Part shown: piece by piece, positions 15,159 through 22,610 of the stretch | How the letters are laid out: each line of letters begins with the position of its first letter | How positions within the stretch are numbered: the first letter of the stretch is position 1 | DNA from: JBAXTU01 sp037130015 | Lineage (GTDB): Bacteria; Patescibacteriota; Patescibacteriia; 2-01-FULL-39-33 | Direction: 5' to 3' | DNA: 29,536 bases | Assembly: GCA_037130015.1 (NCBI GenBank) | Contig: JBAXTU010000011.1 | Span: forward strand, 1-29,536 | Position numbers and translations under genes: made by a program | The notes under the pieces: generated by a model | Told to the model about the DNA's origin: nothing | The model's database searches: none | The model's input: only the letters and a program-made list of their open reading frames with translations

Positions 15159-15578
15159 ATGAATAAAAAAACAAAATTTATTTTAGCTTCATTTTTTACA
15201 GTTTTTTTATTTTTTACGGCTCTAAGTTTTTCTGCTCAAGCTGAAGGTTTGGTGCCTAAAGAATGTGCTGAAGGTACAGCCGAAAATTGTGGTCTTTGCA
15301 GTTTTATTTCTGTTTTTGTGTTGGCTTCTAATTTGATTGTTGGTTTGACTGGTGTGGCCAGTTTGGTCATGTTTATTTGGGGTGGTATGGAAATGATTAC
15401 AGCCTATGGCAATGAGGCGCGCGCCAAAGCTGGCAAAGAAGTAATTACCGCAGCTATTACTGGCATTGTTATTATATTTTTAGCTTGGACAGTTATAAAT
15501 TTATTGGTCACTTCCCTGGCTAAGGGTAAGGCAGATTCATGGTTTGATTGTAGTCAAGCCCTTGATTCTGCCAAATAA
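15159..15578 (+). CDS. Pilin-like protein 1 (VirB2/TrbC-type, cysteine-containing)
   Basis: 139 residues. A signal peptide (about 1-28, ending SFSAQA) is followed by a short domain with three cysteines (KECAEGTAENCGLC), then two membrane helices around an IWGGMEMITAYGNEARAKAG loop, then a C-terminal WFDCS with a fourth cysteine, so disulfides are possible. The two-helix layout with a GG(x)2-3-MxTA-G-(N/D) loop matches the T4SS pilin-like family of CPR bacteria. It is the most divergent of the five paralogues here and starts 3 nt after the solute-binding protein gene. Confidence 0.8.
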   Translation: MNKKTKFILASFFTVFLFFTALSFSAQAEGLVPKECAEGTAENCGLCSFISVFVLASNLIVGLTGVASLVMFIWGGMEMITAYGNEARAKAGKEVITAAITGIVIIFLAWTVINLLVTSLAKGKADSWFDCSQALDSAK

Positions 15579-15591
15579 GTGGATAAGCTAT

Positions 15592-15620
15592 TTGGCTAAA
15601 CAGCCAAAATTTATTATAAT
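15592..15620 (+). promoter_or_regulatory. Internal promoter of the pilin array, overlapping a hairpin
   Basis: -35 TTGGCT (15592-15597), a 17-bp spacer and a perfect -10 TATAAT (15615-15620). The -35 is also the left half of a TTGGCT-AAAC-AGCCAA hairpin that could act as a weak terminator for the upstream gene. A further CGCATT...AATGCG inverted repeat (about 15640-15664) lies in the leader. Confidence 0.6.
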
Positions 15621-15685
15621 AAAATAAGATAAATAACTTTCGCATTAAATTAAAATAAATGCGGCTATAGAAAGGGGGTGAAAAA

Positions 15686-16066
15686 ATGAAAAAATTAACT
15701 GCAAAAAAAATTTTAGCAACCGCGCTCACGGTCATGGTTTTGTCGCTATTTGTATTGCCAGTGGCCGTTTCAGCCTCTAATTTTGGCGTAGGAGATGTTA
15801 ATGTTGGTTTACAAAATACAAATCTAAAAAAAGCTATTAACAACATTATTCAAGTTGCTTTGAGTTTCTTGGGACTTATAGCAGTTGTCATCATCCTTTA
15901 TGGTGGTTTTATGTGGATGACAGCGGCCGGCGATGCTGGCAAAGTTGATAAGGCCAAAAAATTAATCACTGCCGGTATTATCGGTATGATTATTATTCTT
16001 TCCGCCTATATTATTGCCAATTATATCTTGACTACTTTTGAAAGTAGTCTTACTTCTACTACCTAG
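15686..16066 (+). CDS. Pilin-like protein 2 (VirB2/TrbC-type)
   Basis: 126 residues. A signal peptide (about 1-30, VLPVAVSA) is followed by a short polar stretch and two hydrophobic helices (about 53-72 and 92-115) joined by GGFMWMTAAGDAGKVDKAKK. This is the most strongly expressed-looking gene of the set: it has the best Shine-Dalgarno site of the cluster (AAGGGGGTG, 5 nt before ATG) and its own promoter. Its signal peptide is nearly identical, also in DNA, to that of the next gene, showing recent tandem duplication. VirB2-type pilins form conjugative or secretion pili; which machine this one joins is not visible here. Confidence 0.83.
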   Translation: MKKLTAKKILATALTVMVLSLFVLPVAVSASNFGVGDVNVGLQNTNLKKAINNIIQVALSFLGLIAVVIILYGGFMWMTAAGDAGKVDKAKKLITAGIIGMIIILSAYIIANYILTTFESSLTSTT

Positions 16067-16075
16067 TGTAAGAAA

Positions 16076-16112
16076 ATTAATCAGGGAGGGGAATGTCCCT
16101 TCCCTGGTTAAT
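16076..16112. promoter_or_regulatory. Strong hairpin between pilin-like genes 2 and 3
   Basis: 16 nearly perfect base pairs (16076-16091 with 16097-16112, three G-T pairs) around the loop AATGT. No T-run follows, so it is more likely an mRNA stability or processing element, or a partial transcription barrier, than a standard terminator. Confidence 0.7.
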
Positions 16113-16144
16113 ACCTTAACTTAAAAATCAATAAAATTTTATAT

Positions 16145-16528
16145 ATGAAAGAATTAACTGCAAAAAAGATTTTAGCAACCGCGCTCACAATTGTGGTTTT
16201 GTCATTATTTGTATTGCCAGTGGCTGTTTCAGCTGGTGATCCATTTGGTATTAACAAAGTCACTGTTAGCGGTTTGGAAAAGACTGATCTAATGAAAGCT
16301 ATTAATAATATTATTACAGTTGCCCTGAGTTTCTTGGGTATTATTGGTGTTATTATCATTCTTGACGGTGGTTTTATGTGGATGACAGCTGGTGGCGATG
16401 CTGGCAAAGTTGATAAGGCCAAAAAATTAATCACTGCTGGCATTGTTGGTATGATTATTATTCTTTCAGCCTATATCATTGCTAATTATGTTTTAGATAC
16501 TTTTGCCAAAGAGCTTATTAAAGCTTAA
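16145..16528 (+). CDS. Pilin-like protein 3 (VirB2/TrbC-type)
   Basis: 127 residues, the closest paralogue of pilin-like protein 2. It shares the signal peptide KKILATALT...VLSLFVLPVAVSA and the loop GGFMWMTAGGDAGKVDKAKK followed by LITAGIVGMIIILSAYIIAN. The main differences are in the short mature N-terminus (GDPFGINKVTVSGLEKTDLM) and the C-terminal tail (FAKELIKA). There is no Shine-Dalgarno site before its ATG, unlike gene 2, so its expression is probably lower and may depend on read-through past the hairpin at 16076-16112. Confidence 0.82.
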   Translation: MKELTAKKILATALTIVVLSLFVLPVAVSAGDPFGINKVTVSGLEKTDLMKAINNIITVALSFLGIIGVIIILDGGFMWMTAGGDAGKVDKAKKLITAGIVGMIIILSAYIIANYVLDTFAKELIKA

Positions 16529-16555
16529 TAAGCTTCAAGTAGACTAATCTGTTAT

Positions 16556-16912
16556 ATGAATAAAACTATAAAATATCTAACGTTTTCATTTTTTTCTTTT
16601 TTTGTCTTGATGCAATCGGCCATAGCTGGCACTATAGCTAATTTAAAAAATGCCACGCCAGATCCGATAGTTGGCAATGCCGACCTCAATAAAATGATCG
16701 GTTTGGCTGTTTCTATGGTGGTGGGATTTGTGGGTGTTTTCTTTTTGGTGATTGTAATTTATGGTGGTTTTATGTGGGCCACGGCTCAGGGTGACGCTGG
16801 CAAAGTTGGCAAAGCCAAGGCTGCTATTACCAATGGCATTATCGGACTAGCCATTACTCTTGGTTCTTATTTGATTGTTAATTATGTTTTAACTGGTTTC
16901 GGAGTTAAATAA
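16556..16912 (+). CDS. Pilin-like protein 4 (VirB2/TrbC-type)
   Basis: 118 residues. It has a signal peptide (about 1-25, MQSAIAG) and the same two-helix core with loop YGGFMWATAQGDAGKVGKAK and AAITNGIIGLAITLGSYLIV. The mature N-terminus contains NATPDPIVGNADLNK. The DNA is clearly diverged from genes 2 and 3 while the loop is conserved. No ribosome-binding site is seen; the gene starts 27 nt after gene 3. Confidence 0.8.
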   Translation: MNKTIKYLTFSFFSFFVLMQSAIAGTIANLKNATPDPIVGNADLNKMIGLAVSMVVGFVGVFFLVIVIYGGFMWATAQGDAGKVGKAKAAITNGIIGLAITLGSYLIVNYVLTGFGVK

Positions 16913-16919
16913 AATATTT

Positions 16920-17360
16920 ATGAAACAAAAAAAATTGAAAATTTATATCTTAGCTATTTTGGTGGTTTTGGTATTTTTAGTAGCTGTCCCGCTTGTGGCT
17001 CAGGCCGAAACCGATATTGTGAAAAATTTAACTGGGGTTGCTAGTGCTGCAAAATTAACAAAAGTTGATAGTCTGCAGACACTGATAGGTAGAATAATCC
17101 AAACAGCTTTGGGTTTTTTGGGAATTGGTTTTTTGGGTCTGATTCTTTTTGGTGGTTATGAATGGATGACTGCTCAGGGTGATTCAGGTAAAGTGAACAA
17201 AGCCAAAGATCTGATCAAAAATGCCATCATCGGAGTGATTATTATTTTATGCGCTTATAGTATTACTTATTTTGTAATCAATGAATTACAAACAAATGTT
17301 AGTGGTAGTGGTGGCGATAATGCTGGTGGATTAACTCCAGCAGAGCAGGCTACTTTGTAG
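16920..17360 (+). CDS. Pilin-like protein 5 (VirB2/TrbC-type, longer C-terminus)
   Basis: 146 residues. It has a signal peptide (about 1-29, VPLVAQA) and a core of two helices around FGGYEWMTAQGDSGKVNKAK with DLIKNAIIGVIIILCAYSIT. It differs by a Gly/Ser-rich C-terminal tail (NVSGSGGDNAGGLTPAEQ) that could be exposed at the surface. It starts 7 nt after gene 4 and is the last gene before the terminator at 17418-17447. Confidence 0.82.
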   Translation: MKQKKLKIYILAILVVLVFLVAVPLVAQAETDIVKNLTGVASAAKLTKVDSLQTLIGRIIQTALGFLGIGFLGLILFGGYEWMTAQGDSGKVNKAKDLIKNAIIGVIIILCAYSITYFVINELQTNVSGSGGDNAGGLTPAEQATL

Positions 17361-17417
17361 GCTGATACACTTACTACCTGGCCGTAGTATTAATTTTTTA
17401 ATTTTTAAAAAAATAAT

Positions 17418-17447
17418 AGACGCTATCTCAGTGATAGCGTCTTTTTG
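17418..17447. terminator. Intrinsic terminator at the end of the pilin array (bidirectional)
   Basis: AGACGCTATC (17418-17427) pairs perfectly with GATAGCGTCT (17433-17442), followed by a T-run; A-rich DNA on the other side lets it also serve the convergent lipoprotein gene. Confidence 0.92.
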
Positions 17448-17461
17448 TTTGGGGTGAGTTT

Positions 17462-18076
17462 TTATCTGATAGTGAATGACCAGTCTGTGGTTATTTTTTG
17501 GTCATTGCCTGGCAAAAATGATTCGCAATTATTGCGTCTTTCATTGATGTCATGAAAAGCAGTGGTGCTGGTGCCTTGGGAGTTTTTGATTTCCAGAGTA
17601 TGCCGACCTGGAGATAGAGTGACAAATTTAAAACCTTGACAAGGCACTTCAATATTTTGATTACCGCCGTCAATTGACACCCAATAGGTGTAATCGGCTC
17701 GGTTGAGCAGTATGCCTATTCTTGGCGAATTGTAGGTTGATTGGTAATTATTGCCATAACCACGTCTACCATAGCCATAACCGCCACTCTCGGCCGTACG
17801 ACTGCGCAGACCTTCAACTTCTACTACTTTGTTGCCCACAAACTCGGCTGCCTCTGTTTTTCCACTGGCGTATAGTTGGCCGGCTTTGTTGATCTGCTCA
17901 TAGGCCAGAAAGCCAGGATAGGCGTTTTGACCTTCTTGATGCCAAGATGGATCAACTGCCTTGCCCAGATTGCGTTGGCCATATGGTAGTCCAAAATACG
18001 AATCATGCGGACTGCTCATGAAAGTACAGCTAATTGCTGTTGTGGCCAAAATAGCCATTACCATTAGGTTTTTCAT
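17462..18076 (-). CDS. Putative lipoprotein of unknown function
   Basis: 204 residues. The N-terminus MKNLMVMAILATTAISC is a lipoprotein signal with the lipid-modified cysteine at 17. Mid-protein (about 97-114) there is a Gly/Tyr/Asn-rich low-complexity stretch (GGYGYGRRGYGNNYQ) flanked by SRTAES and TYNSPRIG. The C-terminal ~90 residues, with YWVSIDGGNQNIEVPCQGF and LSPGRHTLEIKNSQG, look like a small beta-sandwich (PEGA-like), and two cysteines there may pair. It has a good Shine-Dalgarno site (AGGAG) and the strongest promoter found in this window (18156-18184), so it is probably abundant. I do not recognise a family. Confidence 0.8.
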   Translation of the reverse strand: MKNLMVMAILATTAISCTFMSSPHDSYFGLPYGQRNLGKAVDPSWHQEGQNAYPGFLAYEQINKAGQLYASGKTEAAEFVGNKVVEVEGLRSRTAESGGYGYGRRGYGNNYQSTYNSPRIGILLNRADYTYWVSIDGGNQNIEVPCQGFKFVTLSPGRHTLEIKNSQGTSTTAFHDINERRNNCESFLPGNDQKITTDWSFTIR

Positions 18077-18155
18077 GTTCTACTCCTTTTTCTACTGTCT
18101 CTTGACGGTTTTTGGTTGCTTTTTTACTCACAAAATTAAAAGAACTTAACTGATT

Positions 18156-18184
18156 AGTATATAGCAGGTATGTTTTTTTGTCAA
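18156..18184 (-). promoter_or_regulatory. Strong promoter of the lipoprotein gene
   Basis: Minus-strand consensus -35 TTGACA (18179-18184), a 17-bp spacer and -10 TATACT (18156-18161), giving a leader of about 75 nt. The leader contains an inverted pair, TTGACGG near 18105-18111 and CCGTCAAG, worth a fold check. Confidence 0.8.
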
Positions 18185-18195
18185 GAGTAATTATT

Positions 18196-18224
18196 AAAAA
18201 AATGGCTATTTTAAGCCATTTTTT
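18196..18224 (-). terminator. Terminator of the GT2 gene, overlapping its stop codon
   Basis: An 11-bp stem (18197-18207 with 18214-18224) around a 6-nt loop, with a T-run on the minus strand. The stop codon of the glycosyltransferase (18206-18208) lies inside the hairpin. Confidence 0.8.
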
Positions 18225-18940
18225 AGGTTATTTGCTCTCTTTTTTAATTTCCAGATCTTTTTCAGGTAGTCTATGGTGGTTTGTAGTACATTGACTGTGC
18301 TTTTTCTCTTTTCATTTCTAAATTCAGACCAATTAACAGGCACTTCTGCCAGCTTGTAGCCAAGTTTTTCTGATAATATTATTAGCTCTGTATCTAGGAA
18401 AAAGCCATTGTCTTTTGTTAGGGGCAAAACAGTTTCTTTTATTTTTTGATTAATGGCTTTAAAACCGCATTGAAAGTCGGTTGTTTTGGTGTTTAAAATA
18501 GTTTGCGCCAAGAGCCGATAGGTGCGTGAAGACAATTCACGCCAAGCTGAGCGTTCTACTTTTGATTTATCCAAAAATCTTGAACCAATGGTCATGTCAG
18601 CACCGCCATTAATGGCTTGTATGAGCAGTTTAGTGTCATCTATTTCTACAGCCAAATCCACATCCATGACAATATAAATGTCAGCATTGTATTTTAAAAA
18701 AGCCTCACGCCAAGCATTGCCCTTGCCAGAGATGGGCGTAAAAAAATATTCCACCGGTAATAATTCGGTTGCTAATTTTTCTCCGATTTCCTTGGTGCTG
18801 TCATGAGAATTATTATCAGCAATAATAATTTGAAATTCATTTGGTGTGATATTATTTTGACACCAATTCAAAACAAGGTTGGTATTTTTTTCCAACACTA
18901 ATTCTTCATTATAGACTGGTAAAGCAATAAGTATTTTCAT
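18206..18940 (-). CDS. Family 2 glycosyltransferase (dolichyl-phosphate-sugar synthase-like)
   Basis: 244 residues. GT-A fold: LIALPVYNEE (4-13), IIIADNNSHDST (38-49) for nucleotide binding, VMDVDLAVE with DxD at 93-95, TIGSRF, and DFQCGFKAI near 155-165, typical of polyprenyl-phosphate glucose/mannose synthases. It has no membrane segment, so it acts at the inner face of the membrane. It lies 3 nt after the STT3-like gene. The pair suggests that it makes a lipid-linked sugar that the GT-C enzyme then uses outside the membrane. Confidence 0.9.
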   Translation of the reverse strand: MKILIALPVYNEELVLEKNTNLVLNWCQNNITPNEFQIIIADNNSHDSTKEIGEKLATELLPVEYFFTPISGKGNAWREAFLKYNADIYIVMDVDLAVEIDDTKLLIQAINGGADMTIGSRFLDKSKVERSAWRELSSRTYRLLAQTILNTKTTDFQCGFKAINQKIKETVLPLTKDNGFFLDTELIILSEKLGYKLAEVPVNWSEFRNEKRKSTVNVLQTTIDYLKKIWKLKKRANNLKNGLK

Positions 18941-18943
18941 AAT

Positions 18944-20599
18944 TTAATTAACCTTATAAATAGTCGCCTCATTATCGTCATAAATTTCAGTAAAATAAAA
19001 GTTATTGGCTATATTTTTTAACATTTTCTGATTGCGTTTAGCAATCAAAACAAATTTGGCTTGAAAATCATTCTTGATAATATTATACACCTCATCAGGA
19101 TTTTTACCATTAATAGTATCCAGCCATTTATAATACAAATCTGGATTTTGATAATATAAAAAAGTTGGATCCAAGCCAATGATGTATTTGTTTTTATTGT
19201 TGTTATAAAATAAAATTGGAAATTCATCCCAATTATTATGAAAGACAATATCACCTGCTTGCGAGTTTTGTTGTAAAAAGTTTGAAGCGTTTTGTAGATA
19301 ATTTAAGCCATAGCCACTAGATATGGATGTTTTTTCAGTGATGGCCAGTCCAATTATACCGGCTAAGAGTGAAGTAAAAATTACAGCTGATAAAAAATAT
19401 TTTAAAAATCTACTAGACCAAATTTCTTTAAGGTAAAGAATTTTTTTTATTTGTTGTAAATCACGGCGAACTTCTTTTATTTTGAACCCGGCTGTAAAAA
19501 CCGTGGCTGAAAACAATACGGCCATGGGTATGAAATATTCTATATTACGGCGAGACTTCACGGCTGATAGTATAAACAAAAAAGCTATACTGGCCAAATA
19601 TTTGGTGGCCAGTCCGAATTTTTTCCAGCGATTAAGAAAAATCATTCCTGATATAATAAAAATTATAAAAATAATTGCCATGGCTTTGACAAATTCCCAG
19701 GCCGTGAAAGGATACCATTCTGCGCCAACGGCAATGGGATTATTAAAATTCAGCAAGCCTATTTTTAGAATATGAACATAAAAAAAATCTAAATTTTGAG
19801 GAAAATATGGATTAAAGATTATGCCAGCTAATAGTCCTAAAAAGACCGCTGAAAATAATTTTAAATTGTCAGGGGAAAAACAATTTTTTATCCAAGTGAT
19901 GATAAAATTTTTAATTTGAGTTTTCTTTTTTAGCTTAATGCAAGTTAAAATATTATCTAGCCATTTTTTATGATAATGATAAGTGGTTAATTGCCAGCTA
20001 TTTATAAAAATATAAAGCATGGAAATTATTAGCAGTAAAAACCAGCCGTCATAAGTCCAAACATAAACAAAAGCTAAACAAAACAAAGAACGGTATTTTT
20101 TTGATAGAATAAAATAAATTCCCAAGAGCAGAATAATGATAGAGAGCGGTTGAGCTTTGACCAATGAAATACGAAAAACAAAAGCCGGAGCTGAAAATAA
20201 AAGCAGAGTAAACCAAAAAGCCCATTTGATTTTTAATTTTTTGAGCAACCAGAAAAAAGTTAAAATTAGTAATGAGGTTAAAATTGTTTGTCCTAGTTTT
20301 GCTCCTGCTAGTGGTGGCAAAAAATAAACAAAAGGCATGAGATAGACATGATAGAGAAAATGGTGGTCTATGTAATAATTTTGAAAAATAGTAAATGGCA
20401 AATTGTTAAAGTCTTTGATAATTCCCTGCTCGGTCATGAGCACGGCCATTTTGGTGTGATAAAAAGAGTCGGGGTCAGGAAATACCAAAGCCGATTGCAT
20501 TATAGAGAAAAAAACAATGGAAAATAACAATAAAATCAGGCCAGCAGTCAGAGGATTGTTTTCTAAAAAAGCAGTCAATTGTAGAAGTTTTTTTATCAT
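18944..20599 (-). CDS. STT3/AglB-like GT-C membrane glycosyltransferase
   Basis: 551 residues with around 11-13 hydrophobic helices. The first periplasmic loop has FPDPDSFYHTK with acidic residues D42 and D44, the position of the DxD-like motif in STT3/AglB oligosaccharyltransferases and other GT-C enzymes. Only a short soluble C-terminal region (~130 residues) follows the last helix, with GDIVFHNNWDEFP and IIGLDPTFLYY, and I do not see the WWDYG motif of true oligosaccharyltransferases. It may therefore transfer single sugars to a surface glycan or protein rather than a whole oligosaccharide. It forms an operon with the GT2 gene. The upstream isomerase is separated from it by a terminator. 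Confidence 0.78.
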   Translation of the reverse strand: MIKKLLQLTAFLENNPLTAGLILLLFSIVFFSIMQSALVFPDPDSFYHTKMAVLMTEQGIIKDFNNLPFTIFQNYYIDHHFLYHVYLMPFVYFLPPLAGAKLGQTILTSLLILTFFWLLKKLKIKWAFWFTLLLFSAPAFVFRISLVKAQPLSIIILLLGIYFILSKKYRSLFCLAFVYVWTYDGWFLLLIISMLYIFINSWQLTTYHYHKKWLDNILTCIKLKKKTQIKNFIITWIKNCFSPDNLKLFSAVFLGLLAGIIFNPYFPQNLDFFYVHILKIGLLNFNNPIAVGAEWYPFTAWEFVKAMAIIFIIFIISGMIFLNRWKKFGLATKYLASIAFLFILSAVKSRRNIEYFIPMAVLFSATVFTAGFKIKEVRRDLQQIKKILYLKEIWSSRFLKYFLSAVIFTSLLAGIIGLAITEKTSISSGYGLNYLQNASNFLQQNSQAGDIVFHNNWDEFPILFYNNNKNKYIIGLDPTFLYYQNPDLYYKWLDTINGKNPDEVYNIIKNDFQAKFVLIAKRNQKMLKNIANNFYFTEIYDDNEATIYKVN

Positions 20600-20614
20600 T
20601 TTTAAATCATAACA

Positions 20615-20648
20615 AAAACAGCGAGGATAGTAAAATCCTCACTGTTTT
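20615..20648 (-). terminator. Terminator of the sugar-phosphate isomerase gene
   Basis: AAAACAGCGAGGAT (20615-20628) pairs with ATCCTCACTGTTTT (20635-20648), 14 bp with one G-T pair, followed by a T-run on the minus strand, just after the isomerase stop codon. Confidence 0.88.
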
Positions 20649-20657
20649 ATGGTTAAT

Positions 20658-21743
20658 TTACTTCTTTAATTCCGCTTTAAAGTAGTTAACAAAAGGAATA
20701 CTGACTGGATTTTCATGATTCAGTTGAGCTAGGTAAAAACTTAACCAAGAACCAAAGGCTAATGTTTCAATAGAGGCAAATAAGCGGTCAGAATTTTTAG
20801 TTTGGTATTCAATCCAATTTATGTGTTGTTTGGCTAAAACTTTTTTGGTGACCGCAATTCTTTTGGCAATTATTGGTGCATAGTCGCCTGTTAAAAATAA
20901 AAACTTAATTTTGGAGTTTATGGCCTTGGGCAGTTTTAGTCCTTCCATTAAATGATGATTAAGCTCTGGAATTAAAAATGGCACGGCCAGATTTTTGGCG
21001 CTTTCATTTATTTGGTTTGATAGAATGTGTCCATTGGCTGACAAAAATTCAGCTGAGACAACTAGTGGCATATAACCTTGCAATTTCTTGGCAGAAAGAA
21101 GAGCTGGATTAGATGATGGTGAAGCAGATAAGCCAAAGTCATTGACAGCTTTTTTAGCTGTGGTGATTATTTTTTCTATATCTTTGTTGGAAAATTTTAT
21201 AATTTTTAATTTGCTCATAATAGAAAGTATGGCACCGAGTTGTGCACCAACGCCATAGCGTGGCTGGTTTGAAGGGTTATATTTTCCATCAAGTTGAAAA
21301 AATGGCAGATTATTTTTTTGAGCCAGTTCTTTGATCGGCCCACCTTCTGATAAGCAAATAGTTTTTATTTTTTTTCTAACAGCTTCTTTTAGGCAACTGA
21401 CTGTTTCCTCAGTACCGCCGGAATAACTGCAAATAATTACCAAGCTTTCACTGTTGGCAAATTTTGGTAGATGATAATCACGTATCAAGATAAAAGGGAC
21501 GGAAATTTTATTGCCATAGACACTGCGAAATAATTCTGAAACCAAATTTGATCCGCCCATGCCACAAAAAATAATATTTTTGAATTGGCTATAGCCGACA
21601 GGTAAATTTATTTCTTGAGAAGATTCCCATGATTGTTTGATTTGTTCTGGTAGTTGCATTAGTGAAAGTGAAACCAAATCGTCTGTTTTTTGTTTTTTTA
21701 AATTTAAAGGTAGAACCGCTTTTATTTTTTTTAAAACACTCAT
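20658..21743 (-). CDS. Bifunctional phosphoglucose/phosphomannose isomerase
   Basis: 361 residues, close to the archaeal/bacterial PGI-PMI family length. It has a SIS sugar-isomerase fold: FCGMGGSNLVSEL (about 59-71), ICSYSGGTEETVS (about 104-116), GVGAQLGAILSI, and a conserved acidic/His segment IPELNHHLMEG (about 262-272) that carries the catalytic base. It interconverts glucose-6-P, fructose-6-P and mannose-6-P and so feeds both glycolysis and the surface-glycan sugars made by its neighbours. It is divergent from yebC, with 132 bp between the start codons. Confidence 0.9.
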   Translation of the reverse strand: MSVLKKIKAVLPLNLKKQKTDDLVSLSLMQLPEQIKQSWESSQEINLPVGYSQFKNIIFCGMGGSNLVSELFRSVYGNKISVPFILIRDYHLPKFANSESLVIICSYSGGTEETVSCLKEAVRKKIKTICLSEGGPIKELAQKNNLPFFQLDGKYNPSNQPRYGVGAQLGAILSIMSKLKIIKFSNKDIEKIITTAKKAVNDFGLSASPSSNPALLSAKKLQGYMPLVVSAEFLSANGHILSNQINESAKNLAVPFLIPELNHHLMEGLKLPKAINSKIKFLFLTGDYAPIIAKRIAVTKKVLAKQHINWIEYQTKNSDRLFASIETLAFGSWLSFYLAQLNHENPVSIPFVNYFKAELKK

Positions 21744-21807
21744 ATTAATAATAAAAAATTAATTATTTATGATTTAAGTTTATCAGAAAAAATGGATATT
21801 TACAAAG

Positions 21808-21836
21808 TTGATTTTTAGAGGTGATTATAATATAAT
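21808..21836 (+). promoter_or_regulatory. yebC-ruvC promoter
   Basis: -35 TTGATT (21808-21813), a 17-bp spacer and a perfect -10 TATAAT (21831-21836). The leader is about 33 nt and has an AGGAAAGAG ribosome-binding site 7 nt before the ATG. Confidence 0.75.
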
Positions 21837-21875
21837 AAAAACATTAAATCTTAATTATAGTTAGGAAAGAGTTTT

Positions 21876-22610
21876 ATGTCTGGACACAGCAAATGGGCGA
21901 AAACACATCGCCAAAAACAAGCCACTGATGCCAAAAAAGGCATGGCTTTCACTAAAATAGCCAATCTAATAACAATTGCTTCGCGTGAAGGCGGTGGCGA
22001 TATTAATGCTAATTTTAAACTGCGACTTTTGGCTGAAAAAGCGCGAGCCGCCAACATGCCCAAGGAAAATGTGGAACGAGCCATCAAACGAGGCACGGGC
22101 GAAGGCGCTGATGGCAAGGTTTTTGAAGAAGTCACTTATGAAATTTTTGGCCCTTCTGGCACCAAATTTATCGTTGAAGCTTTAACCGACAACAAAAACC
22201 GTACGGTCGGCGAAATAAAAACTATTCTCAATAAAAATGGCGGACAGCTCGGAGCTTTAAATAGTGTCTCTTGGATATTTAATCGTCTTGGTGTATCTAG
22301 TCTTGAGGCCGATCAATTAAAAGACAAAAATCATGATGATTTGGAATTAGTGCTGATTGACGCTGGCGCCCAGGATATTGAAAAAAATGAAGACGGTTGG
22401 GAAATTCGCACGGCTCCTGAAAATCTGAATCAAATCGTGGTGGCTCTCAAATCAGCTAATCTTGAGCCTAAGGAATCGTCTATTGTTTATTTGCCCAAAG
22501 AAATAATGTCTGTCACCGATGAAGACGGCCAGAATCAAATAGACAAATTTTATAATCTTTTGGACGACTTGGATGATGTCACTAATGTCTACACTAATGC
22601 CGATTGGTAA
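21876..22610 (+). CDS. yebC: YebC/PmpR/TACO1-family protein
   Basis: 244 residues, full length. The family marker MSGHSKWA-x-x-x-H-R-K is present as MSGHSKWAKTHRQKQATDAKKG, then AARAANMPKENVERAIKRG-type (here EKARAANMPKENVERAIKRG), VTYEIFGPSGTKFIVE, DNKNRTVGEI, and LLDDLDDVTNVYTNADW at the end. Members act as transcription regulators or as translation factors that help ribosomes through difficult stretches. The gene is followed by an overlapping ruvC, the usual arrangement in bacteria. Confidence 0.97.
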   Translation: MSGHSKWAKTHRQKQATDAKKGMAFTKIANLITIASREGGGDINANFKLRLLAEKARAANMPKENVERAIKRGTGEGADGKVFEEVTYEIFGPSGTKFIVEALTDNKNRTVGEIKTILNKNGGQLGALNSVSWIFNRLGVSSLEADQLKDKNHDDLELVLIDAGAQDIEKNEDGWEIRTAPENLNQIVVALKSANLEPKESSIVYLPKEIMSVTDEDGQNQIDKFYNLLDDLDDVTNVYTNADW

